Assembly: GCF_002192695.1 (NCBI RefSeq)
Contig: NZ_MTLG01000110.1
Location: 1-64,000 of the forward strand
Direction of reading: 5' to 3'
Length of the DNA: 64,000 nt
DNA from: Achromobacter xylosoxidans
Lineage (GTDB): Bacteria > Pseudomonadota > Gammaproteobacteria > Burkholderiales > Burkholderiaceae_B
Below the pieces are notes generated by a model that saw nothing but the letters and a program-made list of their open reading frames with translations, ran no database searches and was not told where the DNA came from. The translations under genes were made by a program, and so were the position numbers. Numbering within the stretch: the stretch's first letter is position 1; each line of letters begins with the position of its first letter. Shown here one piece after another: positions 50,966-61,311 of this stretch.

Positions 50966-50995
50966 TTAGGACTGTAAGAAAAACAGCCCTACAAT
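50966..50995 (+). promoter_or_regulatory. Candidate promoter of the decarboxylase gene
   Basis: TTAGGA (50966-50971) and TACAAT (50990-50995) are 18 bases apart. Transcription from about 51002 would give a leader of roughly 110 bases containing the two hairpins that follow. Confidence 0.45.
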
Positions 50996-51004
50996 TCGGC
51001 CATT

Positions 51005-51053
51005 CCCGCCGCCCTGGCGGGTGCTCGCGCCGTCTGTCATCAGGCGGATTTTT
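51005..51053 (+). promoter_or_regulatory. Two hairpins in the decarboxylase leader, the second terminator-like
   Basis: CCCGCC-GCCCT-GGCGGG (51005-51021) is followed by CCGTCTG-TCAT-CAGGCGG (51030-51047, one G-T pair) and ATTTTTA. The second resembles an intrinsic terminator inside the leader, 63 bases before the start codon, and could work as an attenuator. Confidence 0.5.
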
Positions 51054-51115
51054 ACTAGAAGTACACTCGCGCCGCGTTACGCGTCCGAACCCGCCTTGCC
51101 CCCAGGAGCGCCTGC

Positions 51116-53377
51116 ATGAAATTCCGCTTCCCCATTTTCATCATCGACGAAGACTACCGTTCCGAGAACGCGTCCGGTCTGGGTATCCGCGCCTTGTCCG
51201 CGGCGATCGAGGCCGAGGGCGTCGAGGTGATCGGGGTGACCAGTTACGGCGACCTGAGTTCGTTCGCCCAGCAGCAGAGCCGCGCCAGCGCCTTCATCCT
51301 GTCGATCGACGACGAAGAGTTCGACGTGGATTCGCCCGAGGACGTGGCCAGCGCCATCAAGAACCTGCGCGCCTTCATCGGCGAACTGCGTTTCCGCAAT
51401 GCCGACATCCCCATCTACCTGTACGGCGAGACGCGCACCTCCGAGCACATCCCCAACGACATCCTGCGCGAACTGCACGGCTTCATCCACATGTTCGAGG
51501 ACACCCCCGAATTCGTGGCGCGCCACATCATCCGCGAAGCCCGCAGCTACGTCGACAGCCTGCCGCCGCCGTTCTTCCGCGAGCTGGTCAAGTACGCGCA
51601 GGACGGTTCGTACTCCTGGCACTGCCCCGGCCACTCCGGCGGCGTGGCGTTCCTGAAGAGCCCGGTGGGCCAGATGTTCCACCAGTTCTTCGGCGAGAAC
51701 ATGCTGCGCGCCGACGTCTGCAACGCCGTGGACGAACTGGGCCAGCTACTGGACCATACCGGCCCCGTGGCCGAGTCCGAACTGAACGCCGCGCGCATCT
51801 TCCACGCCGATCACTGCTTCTTCGTGACCAACGGCACTTCCACCTCCAACAAGGTGGTGTGGCATGCCAACGTCGCCGCCGGCGACGTGGTGGTGGTGGA
51901 CCGCAACTGCCACAAGTCGATCCTGCACGCCATCACGATGACGGGCGCGATCCCGGTGTTCCTGCGCCCCACGCGCAACCACCTGGGCATCATCGGCCCG
52001 ATCCCGCTGGAAGAATTCCACCCGGACAACATCCGCAAGAAGATCGAGGCCAACCCCTTCGCGCGCGAAGCGGTGAACAAGAATCCGCGCATCCTGACGC
52101 TGACGCAGAGCACCTACGACGGCGTCATCTACAACGTCGAAATGATCAAGAAGCAGCTGGGCAGCTATGTCGACACGCTGCACTTCGACGAAGCCTGGCT
52201 GCCGCACGCCTCGTTCCACGAGTACTACCAGGACATGCACGCCATCGGCGTGGACCGCCCGCGCAGCCAGGACGCGATGGTGTTCGCCACCCACTCCACG
52301 CACAAGCTGCTGGCCGGTATCTCGCAGGCCTCGCAGATCATCGTGCAGGAGTCCGAGACCCGCAAGCTGGACCGCAACGTCTTCAACGAAGCCTACCTGA
52401 TGCATACGTCCACCTCGCCCCAGTACGCGATCATCGCGTCCTGCGACGTGGCCGCCGCCATGATGGAGCCGCCGGGCGGCACCGCCCTGGTCGAGGAAAG
52501 CATCCGCGAAGCGCTGGACTTCCGCCGCGCCATGCGCAAGGTGGAGTCCGAGTTCGGCAAGAACGACTGGTGGTTCAAGGTCTGGGGCCCGAACCGCCTG
52601 GTTTCCGAAGGCATCGGCAACCGCGACGAATGGATCCTGGAATCCAACGACCACTGGCATGGCTTCGGTGAAATGGCCGAAGGCTTCAACATGCTGGACC
52701 CGATCAAGGCCACCATCATCACCCCGGGCCTGGACATGTCGGGCAGCTTCGGCGAAACCGGCATTCCGGCCGCGCTGGTGTCCAAGTACCTGACGGAACA
52801 CGGCGTGGTGGTCGAGAAGACCGGCCTGTACTCGTTCTTCATCCTGTTCACCATCGGCATCACCAAGGGCCGCTGGAACACGCTGCTGACCGCGTTGCAG
52901 CAGTTCAAGGACGACTACGACCGCAACCAGCCGCTGTGGCGCATCCTGCCGGAATTCTGCCGCGACCATCGCCGCTACGAGCGCATGGGCCTGCGCGACC
53001 TGTGCCAGGAAATCCATGAGGCTTATCGCGCGCGCGACGTGGCCCGCCTGACCACCGAGATGTACCTGAGCGACATGGTGCCGGCGCTCAAGCCGTCGGA
53101 CGCCTTTGCCCGCATGGCGCACCGCGAGGTCGAGCGCGTCGACATCGACAAGCTCGAAGGCCGCGTCACCGGCGTGCTGCTGACGCCGTATCCCCCGGGC
53201 ATTCCGCTCTTGATCCCGGGCGAACGCTTCAACCGCACCATCGTCCAGTACCTGCAGTTCGCGCGCGAGTTCAACCAGCGCTTCCCGGGCTTCGAAACCT
53301 ACATCCACGGCCTGGCCGACGAAGTGGGTCCGGACGGTGAAAAGCGCTACTACGTCGACTGCCTGATCGAAGACTGA
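51116..53377 (+). CDS. Biosynthetic/inducible-type Arg/Lys/Orn decarboxylase (fold type I, PLP)
   Basis: 753 residues. An N-terminal receiver-like wing domain (about 1-130) precedes the PLP-binding core (about 140-600) and a C-terminal domain. The PLP lysine is Lys397 in HSTHKLLAG, and FVTNGTSTSNK binds the cofactor phosphate. Length and order match the AdiA/CadA/LdcC/SpeC superfamily. Which basic amino acid is used cannot be fixed from motifs alone; relatives in Bordetella and Achromobacter are usually labelled arginine/lysine/ornithine decarboxylase. AGGAG lies eight bases before the ATG. It makes a polyamine or diamine and consumes a proton. The stop shares one base with the next gene. Confidence 0.92.
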   Translation: MKFRFPIFIIDEDYRSENASGLGIRALSAAIEAEGVEVIGVTSYGDLSSFAQQQSRASAFILSIDDEEFDVDSPEDVASAIKNLRAFIGELRFRNADIPIYLYGETRTSEHIPNDILRELHGFIHMFEDTPEFVARHIIREARSYVDSLPPPFFRELVKYAQDGSYSWHCPGHSGGVAFLKSPVGQMFHQFFGENMLRADVCNAVDELGQLLDHTGPVAESELNAARIFHADHCFFVTNGTSTSNKVVWHANVAAGDVVVVDRNCHKSILHAITMTGAIPVFLRPTRNHLGIIGPIPLEEFHPDNIRKKIEANPFAREAVNKNPRILTLTQSTYDGVIYNVEMIKKQLGSYVDTLHFDEAWLPHASFHEYYQDMHAIGVDRPRSQDAMVFATHSTHKLLAGISQASQIIVQESETRKLDRNVFNEAYLMHTSTSPQYAIIASCDVAAAMMEPPGGTALVEESIREALDFRRAMRKVESEFGKNDWWFKVWGPNRLVSEGIGNRDEWILESNDHWHGFGEMAEGFNMLDPIKATIITPGLDMSGSFGETGIPAALVSKYLTEHGVVVEKTGLYSFFILFTIGITKGRWNTLLTALQQFKDDYDRNQPLWRILPEFCRDHRRYERMGLRDLCQEIHEAYRARDVARLTTEMYLSDMVPALKPSDAFARMAHREVERVDIDKLEGRVTGVLLTPYPPGIPLLIPGERFNRTIVQYLQFAREFNQRFPGFETYIHGLADEVGPDGEKRYYVDCLIED

Positions 53378-54579
53378 TGTTCGATGTAGCAGTACTCGGC
53401 GCCGGCGCCGCGGGCATGATGTGTGCCGCGGTCGCCGGCCAGCGCGGCTTGCGCGTGGTGCTGGTCGACCACGCCGAGCGCCTGGCGGAGAAGATCCGCA
53501 TTTCCGGCGGCGGCCGCTGCAACTTCACCAATATCGGCGCCGGCCCCGCCAACTTCCTCTCCGACAACCCGCATTTCTGCCGTTCGGCCTTGGCGGGCTA
53601 CACGCCGCAGGATTTCCTGGCGCTGATGAAGCGCCACCACATCGCCTGGCACGAGAAACATCGCGGCCAGCTGTTCTGCGACGATTCCAGCGAATCCATC
53701 ATCGAGATGCTGCGCGCCGAATGCGACGCGGGCGGGGTGCAGTGGCGCATGGGCTGCTCGGTGTCCGAGATCGGACACGGCGAGCAGGGCTTCGAGCTGC
53801 GCACCAGCCAGGGGGCGATCCGCGCCGCCAAGCTGGTCGTGGCCACCGGCGGCATGGCCATTCCGCAACTGGGCGCCACCGACTTCGGCCTGAAGATCGC
53901 GCGGCAATTCGGCCTGAAGGTGGTGGAGCCGCGGCCCGCCCTGGTGCCGCTGACCTTCGATGCCGAACACTGGCGGTCTTTGTCCGAGTTGTCCGGCGTG
54001 GCGCTGGAGGTCAATCTGCAGACAGGGCAGGGCAAGGCGCGTGGCGAGTTCCTCGAGGATCTGCTGTTCACCCATCGCGGCCTGTCCGGCCCCGCCATCC
54101 TGCAGATCTCCAGCTACTGGCAACCCGGCGAGCCCATCGTGATCGATCTGGCGCCCGGCCGCGATCTGGCGGAAGAACTGCTGGCGTCGAAATCCGGCAA
54201 CCGGCAGCAGCTGCATACCGTGCTGGCGGGCCTCTGGCCCAAGCGCCTGGCCGACCGCTGGCTGCACCTGGCGGAGCAGGGCGGCAAGCCCGGCCTGGCG
54301 GCGCTGCGCCTGGCCGACGCGCCCGACAAGACCCTGCGCGGGCTGGCGCAGGACATCCACCAGTGGACCCTGGTGCCCAGCGGCACCGCCGGCTACAAAA
54401 AGGCCGAAGTCATGCGCGGCGGCGTGGACACGCGCGGCCTGGACCAGAAGTCCATGCAGGCCAAGACCACCGCGGGCCTCTATTTCATCGGCGAAGCCGT
54501 GGACGTCACGGGCTGGCTGGGCGGCTACAACTTCCAATGGGCCTGGGCCTCGGGCGTCGCCTGCGGCAAGGCGCTGTAG
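53377..54579 (+). CDS. HI0933/YhiN-family FAD-dependent oxidoreductase
   Basis: 400 residues. An N-terminal FAD Rossmann motif (VAVLGAGAAGMMCAAVAG) is followed by KIRISGGGRCNFTN, the family hallmark. LVVATGGMAIPQLGATDFG lies mid-protein, and the C-terminal FAD contact is YFIGEAVDVTGWLGGYNFQWAW. The biochemical activity of this widespread family is unsettled. The ATG overlaps the decarboxylase TGA by one base, so the two are translated together, hinting at a link to polyamine or amino acid oxidation. Confidence 0.9.
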   Translation: MFDVAVLGAGAAGMMCAAVAGQRGLRVVLVDHAERLAEKIRISGGGRCNFTNIGAGPANFLSDNPHFCRSALAGYTPQDFLALMKRHHIAWHEKHRGQLFCDDSSESIIEMLRAECDAGGVQWRMGCSVSEIGHGEQGFELRTSQGAIRAAKLVVATGGMAIPQLGATDFGLKIARQFGLKVVEPRPALVPLTFDAEHWRSLSELSGVALEVNLQTGQGKARGEFLEDLLFTHRGLSGPAILQISSYWQPGEPIVIDLAPGRDLAEELLASKSGNRQQLHTVLAGLWPKRLADRWLHLAEQGGKPGLAALRLADAPDKTLRGLAQDIHQWTLVPSGTAGYKKAEVMRGGVDTRGLDQKSMQAKTTAGLYFIGEAVDVTGWLGGYNFQWAWASGVACGKAL

Positions 54580-54654
54580 TTTCCTCGCAGGGCCGCGGCG
54601 TCCATAGGCCGGGGCTATGGCAGGAATTGGAAGCTTCTCGTTGTGATATCAAAT

Positions 54655-54673
54655 AAAAATACTTATCATTTAT
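54655..54673. promoter_or_regulatory. Fur-box-like sequence upstream of sodA
   Basis: A 19-base AT-rich element containing TTATCATT matches the Fur consensus at 12 of 19 positions by my count. It lies about 55 bases before the sodA ATG. Fur control of Mn-SOD is known in E. coli. Confidence 0.5.
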
Positions 54674-54726
54674 GTTTTCGATATTGATCCAGGCCCTGAA
54701 TAGGGGCGGATCTCACGGAGACATGC

Positions 54727-55341
54727 ATGGCCTACACCCTTCCGCCCCTGCCGTACGCCTACGACGCGCTGGAACCTCACATCGACGCAATGACGATGGA
54801 GATCCACTACAGCAAGCACCATCAGACCTACGTCAACAGCCTGAACGCCGCGCTGGAAGGCGCGGGCATCGTCACCAATGAACCGGTCGAGTCCCTGGTG
54901 GCGCGGTTGGAGCAGTTGCCTGAAGCCGTCCGCGGCGCCGTGCGCAACCATGGCGGCGGCCATGCGAACCACAGCCTGTTCTGGTCGGTCATGTCCCCGC
55001 AGGGCGGGGGCGAGCCGGACGGCGCGCTGGCTGCGGCCATCGACGCCGAACTGGGCGGGCAGGCCGCCTTCCGCGACGCCTTCACCAAGGCCGCGCTGAC
55101 CCGCTTCGGCAGCGGCTGGGCCTGGCTTTCGGTCACGCCGGCCGGCAAGCTCACGGTGGAAAGCAGCGCCAACCAGGACAGCCCGTTGATGCATGGCAAC
55201 ACGCCCATCCTGGGGTTGGATGTGTGGGAACACGCCTACTACCTCAAGTACCAGAACCGCAGGCCGGAGTACATCGGCGCCTTTTACAATGTCGTGAACT
55301 GGCCTGAAGTGGCGCGCCGTTACGCGGCAACGCAGCGCTGA
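54727..55341 (+). CDS. sodA: Superoxide dismutase, manganese type
   Basis: 204 residues, no signal peptide, so cytosolic. Metal ligands by position are His27, His82, Asp165 (DVWEHAYY) and His169. Gln150 in ANQDSPL and the GGGHANHSLFW block are characteristic of Mn rather than Fe enzymes, although cambialistic use is possible. It converts superoxide to oxygen and peroxide. Iron-responsive control is suggested by the upstream Fur-like element. The ZIP transporter gene follows after 30 bases and may supply the metal. Confidence 0.92.
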   Translation: MAYTLPPLPYAYDALEPHIDAMTMEIHYSKHHQTYVNSLNAALEGAGIVTNEPVESLVARLEQLPEAVRGAVRNHGGGHANHSLFWSVMSPQGGGEPDGALAAAIDAELGGQAAFRDAFTKAALTRFGSGWAWLSVTPAGKLTVESSANQDSPLMHGNTPILGLDVWEHAYYLKYQNRRPEYIGAFYNVVNWPEVARRYAATQR

Positions 55342-55371
55342 GCGCATCCCTGGCAAGGAGGGCAGCGGCAC

Positions 55372-56265
55372 ATGAATACCTTCAGCCGTCATCGCGTGCG
55401 GCCAGCGGCCACCAGCATCAGCGTGTGGACCCTGGCCGTCTTGGTGGCCTGCCTGGGCTTGCACCAGCTGTGGGCCTATCTGGACGTGCGCGCGCCACAC
55501 GTGGCCGATGCCCTCTTGGGCGGGCTGGTGGCGGCCGCCGCCACGGCGCTGGGCACCCTGCCCATCCTGTTCGCCCGCAGCATTCCGCAAAAAATGCAAG
55601 ACAGCATGTTCGGCTTCGGGGCCGGCGTCATGCTGGCGGCCAGCGCCTTTTCGCTGGTGGCGCCGGGTATCGCGGCGGGCCGCGACCTGGGCTACGGCCC
55701 CTGGGGCGCCGGCTTGACGGTGGGCGCCGCCGTGCTGTTGGGGGCGGCCGTGCTGCTGCTCATGGACCGCACCCTGCCGCACGAGCATTTCATCAAGGGC
55801 CGGGAAGGCATCGAGGCGCACCGCCTGCGCCGCACCTGGCTGTTCGTCTTCGCCATCACCCTGCATAACCTGCCCGAGGGCCTGGCCATCGGCGTGGGCT
55901 ATGCGGGCAACGACGCCATGCGCGGCACCGCGCTGGCTACCGGCATCGCGATCCAGGACATTCCCGAGGGGCTGGTGGTGGCGGTGGCGCTGTTGGCGGC
56001 GGGCTACCAGCGCGCGTTCGCCGTGGCGCTGGGTATGCTGTCCGGGCTGGTCGAGCCGCTGGGCGCGGTGTTGGGCGCCGCCGTGGTGGGCTGGTCCGAG
56101 CCGCTCTTGCCCTGGGGCCTGGGTTTCGCCGCGGGCGCCATGCTGTTCGTGATCAGCCACGAGATCATTCCCGAATCGCACCGCAAGGGGCACGAGGTCT
56201 ACGCGACCTGCGGCCTGATGCTGGGTTTCGTGCTGATGATGCTGCTGGACACGGCGCTGGGCTGA
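55372..56265 (+). CDS. ZIP-family divalent metal transporter (BbZIP/ZupT-like)
   Basis: 297 residues, about eight transmembrane helices. The binuclear metal site helices carry HNLPEG and IQDIPEG. DSMFGFGAGVMLAASAFSL and SHEIIPESHRKGHE are also family landmarks. The layout and C-terminal DTALG resemble the structurally known Bordetella bronchiseptica ZIP. It moves Zn, Mn or Fe into the cytoplasm. AAGGAGG lies upstream. It follows sodA closely on the same strand, so a shared transcript and Mn or Fe supply to SodA are plausible. Confidence 0.9.
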   Translation: MNTFSRHRVRPAATSISVWTLAVLVACLGLHQLWAYLDVRAPHVADALLGGLVAAAATALGTLPILFARSIPQKMQDSMFGFGAGVMLAASAFSLVAPGIAAGRDLGYGPWGAGLTVGAAVLLGAAVLLLMDRTLPHEHFIKGREGIEAHRLRRTWLFVFAITLHNLPEGLAIGVGYAGNDAMRGTALATGIAIQDIPEGLVVAVALLAAGYQRAFAVALGMLSGLVEPLGAVLGAAVVGWSEPLLPWGLGFAAGAMLFVISHEIIPESHRKGHEVYATCGLMLGFVLMMLLDTALG

Positions 56266-56329
56266 GACCGCAGCGGGCATTCCCTGGCCGCGGCTTTCGT
56301 TGTATGCTTGCGCCGCTGTCACGCATGTT

Positions 56330-56573
56330 GCGGGAGAGAGCGGCCTGTATCTCCGGCCGCCGCCGAAGGCGCAATTCGCCCGGAATCGCTCAGGTAACCC
56401 ATACCGCCCATGCTTGCCCCGTCCCGGTTTTCTCACCGCGTGGACGCGGCAAAACAGTACTCTGGAGAGACCTGGCGCCGCCCCTGAACTAGGGACATAG
56501 CGAGCAGCCCAGGCGCCGAAGGTGCAAACCCGCCACGCGGGGCAACTCTCAGGCAAAAGGACAGAGGGGCGGA
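56330..56573 (+). promoter_or_regulatory. Tandem glycine riboswitch controlling gcvTHP
   Basis: Two glycine aptamers follow each other. Aptamer 1 (about 56330-56408) has CGGGAGAGAG, CGCCGAAGGCGCAA and AATCGCTCAGGTAA. Aptamer 2 (about 56461-56573) has CTGGAGAGACC, GGCGCCGAAGGTGCAA, CAACTCTCAGGCAAAAGGAC and a closing stem. The order fits the known tandem class that switches on glycine cleavage genes when glycine is high. The expression platform lies between 56574 and the gcvT start. This element fills most of the 395-base gap before gcvT. Confidence 0.95.
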
Positions 56574-56660
56574 AGATTCAGCCGCAGTGCAGGCGCAAGC
56601 CGCCATGCACCGCCGGCATTCCGTAACCCTGGCAACACTGCCGTCCCGGAGTTTCCGCGC

Positions 56661-57761
56661 ATGTCCGCAACCCTCAAACGCACCCCGCTGGCCGAAGAAC
56701 ACATCGCCTCTGGCGCCCGCATGGTCGACTTCGGCGGCTGGGACATGCCGCTGGCCTACGGTTCGCAGCTGGAAGAGCACCACGCCGTGCGCCAGGACGC
56801 CGGCATGTTCGACGTATCGCACATGCTGAACGTCGACCTCGTCGGTCCCGACGCGTTCGCCTTCCTGCAGCGCCTGGTCGCCAACGACGTGTCCAAGCTG
56901 ACCGTGCCCGGCAAGGCGCTGTACAGCTGCATGCTGAATCCGCAAGGCGGCGTGATCGACGACCTGATCATCTATTTCTTCGCCGCCGACGAATGGCGCG
57001 TGGTGGTCAACGCCGGCACGGCCGACAAGGATGTCGCCTGGATGCAGCGCGTCAAGCAGGCCGGCCAGTTCGACGTCGCCATCACCCCGCGCCGCGACCT
57101 GGCCATGGTGGCCGTGCAAGGCCCCAACGCCCGCGCCAAGGTCTGGGCCGCGCGCCCGGCCTGGCAGGCCGCCAGCGAGCCGCTGACCCCCTTCGTGGCC
57201 GCCCGCGTGGGCGACGACACCCTGGTGGCCCGTACCGGCTACACCGGCGAAGACGGTTTTGAAATCGTGCTGCCCGCCGCCGACGTGGTGCAGCTGTGGC
57301 GCGACCTGGTCGCCCAGGGCGTGCGCCCCTGCGGCCTGGGCGCGCGCGACACGCTGCGCCTGGAAGCCGGCATGAATCTCTACGGACAGGACATGGACGA
57401 GCTGACCCAGCCCGACCAGGCCGGCCTGACCTGGACCGTGTCCCTGAAGAACGCCGAGCGCCGTTTCATCGGCCGCGACGCGCTGGAACAATTCGCCACC
57501 CCCGCCACCTTCATCGGCCTGAAGCTGCAAGAGCGCGGCGTGATGCGCGCACACATGGCCGTGCGCACCAAGGAAGGCATGGGCGAACTCACCAGCGGCA
57601 CCATGTCGCCCACGCTGGGCGTGTCGATCGGCTTTGCCCGCCTGCCGCAAGGCGTCAAGCCGGGCGACACGGTCGAGGTCGACATCCGCGGTAAATGGGT
57701 GCCGGCCCTGGCCTGCAAATTGCCGTTCGTGCGTAACGGCAAAGCGGTCGAACACTCGTAA
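56661..57761 (+). CDS. gcvT: Glycine cleavage system T protein (aminomethyltransferase)
   Basis: 366 residues. It transfers the methylene carbon from the H-protein-bound aminomethyl group to tetrahydrofolate and releases ammonia. FGGWDMPLAYGSQLEEHHAVR at the start, DVSHM, the folate-site segment GYTGEDGFEI and RDTLRLEAGMNLYGQD are family motifs. First gene behind the glycine riboswitch; GGAG lies about eleven bases before the ATG. Confidence 0.97.
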   Translation: MSATLKRTPLAEEHIASGARMVDFGGWDMPLAYGSQLEEHHAVRQDAGMFDVSHMLNVDLVGPDAFAFLQRLVANDVSKLTVPGKALYSCMLNPQGGVIDDLIIYFFAADEWRVVVNAGTADKDVAWMQRVKQAGQFDVAITPRRDLAMVAVQGPNARAKVWAARPAWQAASEPLTPFVAARVGDDTLVARTGYTGEDGFEIVLPAADVVQLWRDLVAQGVRPCGLGARDTLRLEAGMNLYGQDMDELTQPDQAGLTWTVSLKNAERRFIGRDALEQFATPATFIGLKLQERGVMRAHMAVRTKEGMGELTSGTMSPTLGVSIGFARLPQGVKPGDTVEVDIRGKWVPALACKLPFVRNGKAVEHS

Positions 57762-57859
57762 ACTCGAAGCTTCGCGCGAGCCGCCGGCCCCTGGGGCGAC
57801 GGCCGCCCGCGCGAGGCGCGCAACACCATTCATCTACCCGCATTCCCTCAGGAGTTCCC

Positions 57860-58237
57860 ATGAGTCTGCCCACCGATCGCAAGTACACCGAGTCCCATGA
57901 ATGGGTCAAAGCCGAAGGCGACGTGTTCGTCGTCGGCATCACCGATACCGCCCAGGACCAATTGGGCGACCTGGTTTTCGTTGGCGACGTGAAGGTCGGC
58001 GCCAAGTTGAACGCCGGTGAAACGGCTGGCGTGGTCGAATCGGTCAAGGCCGCTTCGGACATCTACGCTCCCGTGGCCGGCGAGATCGTCGCGTTCAACG
58101 AAGAGCTGGAAAACAACCCCAACCTGATCAACGAATCGGCCTTCACCGCCTGGATCTTCAAGATCAAGCCGGTCAACGCCGCCGACGCCGACAAGCTGCT
58201 CGACGCCGCCGGTTACGAGGCCGTCGCCAACGGCTAA
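57860..58237 (+). CDS. gcvH: Glycine cleavage system H protein
   Basis: 125 residues, lipoyl carrier shuttling between P, T and L proteins. The lipoylated lysine is Lys63 in ESVKAASD. KYTESHEWVKAEG at the N terminus and ENNPNLINESAF are typical. A clear AGGAG precedes the ATG. It lies 98 bases after gcvT and is followed by a strong intercistronic hairpin. Confidence 0.97.
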   Translation: MSLPTDRKYTESHEWVKAEGDVFVVGITDTAQDQLGDLVFVGDVKVGAKLNAGETAGVVESVKAASDIYAPVAGEIVAFNEELENNPNLINESAFTAWIFKIKPVNAADADKLLDAAGYEAVANG

Positions 58238-58248
58238 GCCGCTGGTCC

Positions 58249-58285
58249 GGACCGGGCGCGCAAGCACAAGCTCCGCGCCCGGTCC
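58249..58285 (+). repeat. Intercistronic hairpin between gcvH and gcvP
   Basis: GGACCGGGCGCG and CGCGCCCGGTCC form a perfect 12-bp stem around a 13-base loop, 11 bases after the gcvH stop and 55 before gcvP. Without a U-tract, it is more likely an mRNA-stabilising or partial-stop element than a terminator. Confidence 0.7.
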
Positions 58286-58340
58286 GCAAGATGCAATACC
58301 GTCCGTTCTCCGACGACACCCGCTATCCCGAGATCTCTCC

Positions 58341-61214
<2,874 letters not shown>

Positions 61215-61254
61215 GCGCGGGCCAAGAGGCCCGGCGCAAGCCGGGTCCCAAGGC

Positions 61255-61292
61255 AAAAAAAATCCCCCATCCGAAAGATGGGGGATTTTTTT
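61255..61292. terminator. Bidirectional intrinsic terminator after gcvP
   Basis: ATCCCCCATC and GATGGGGGAT form a 10-bp stem with loop CGAAA, flanked by A8 on the left and T7 on the right, so it serves both gcvP and the convergent DUF945 gene. Confidence 0.93.
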
Positions 61293-61311
61293 GTCCTGCG
61301 TCAGCCGCCGC

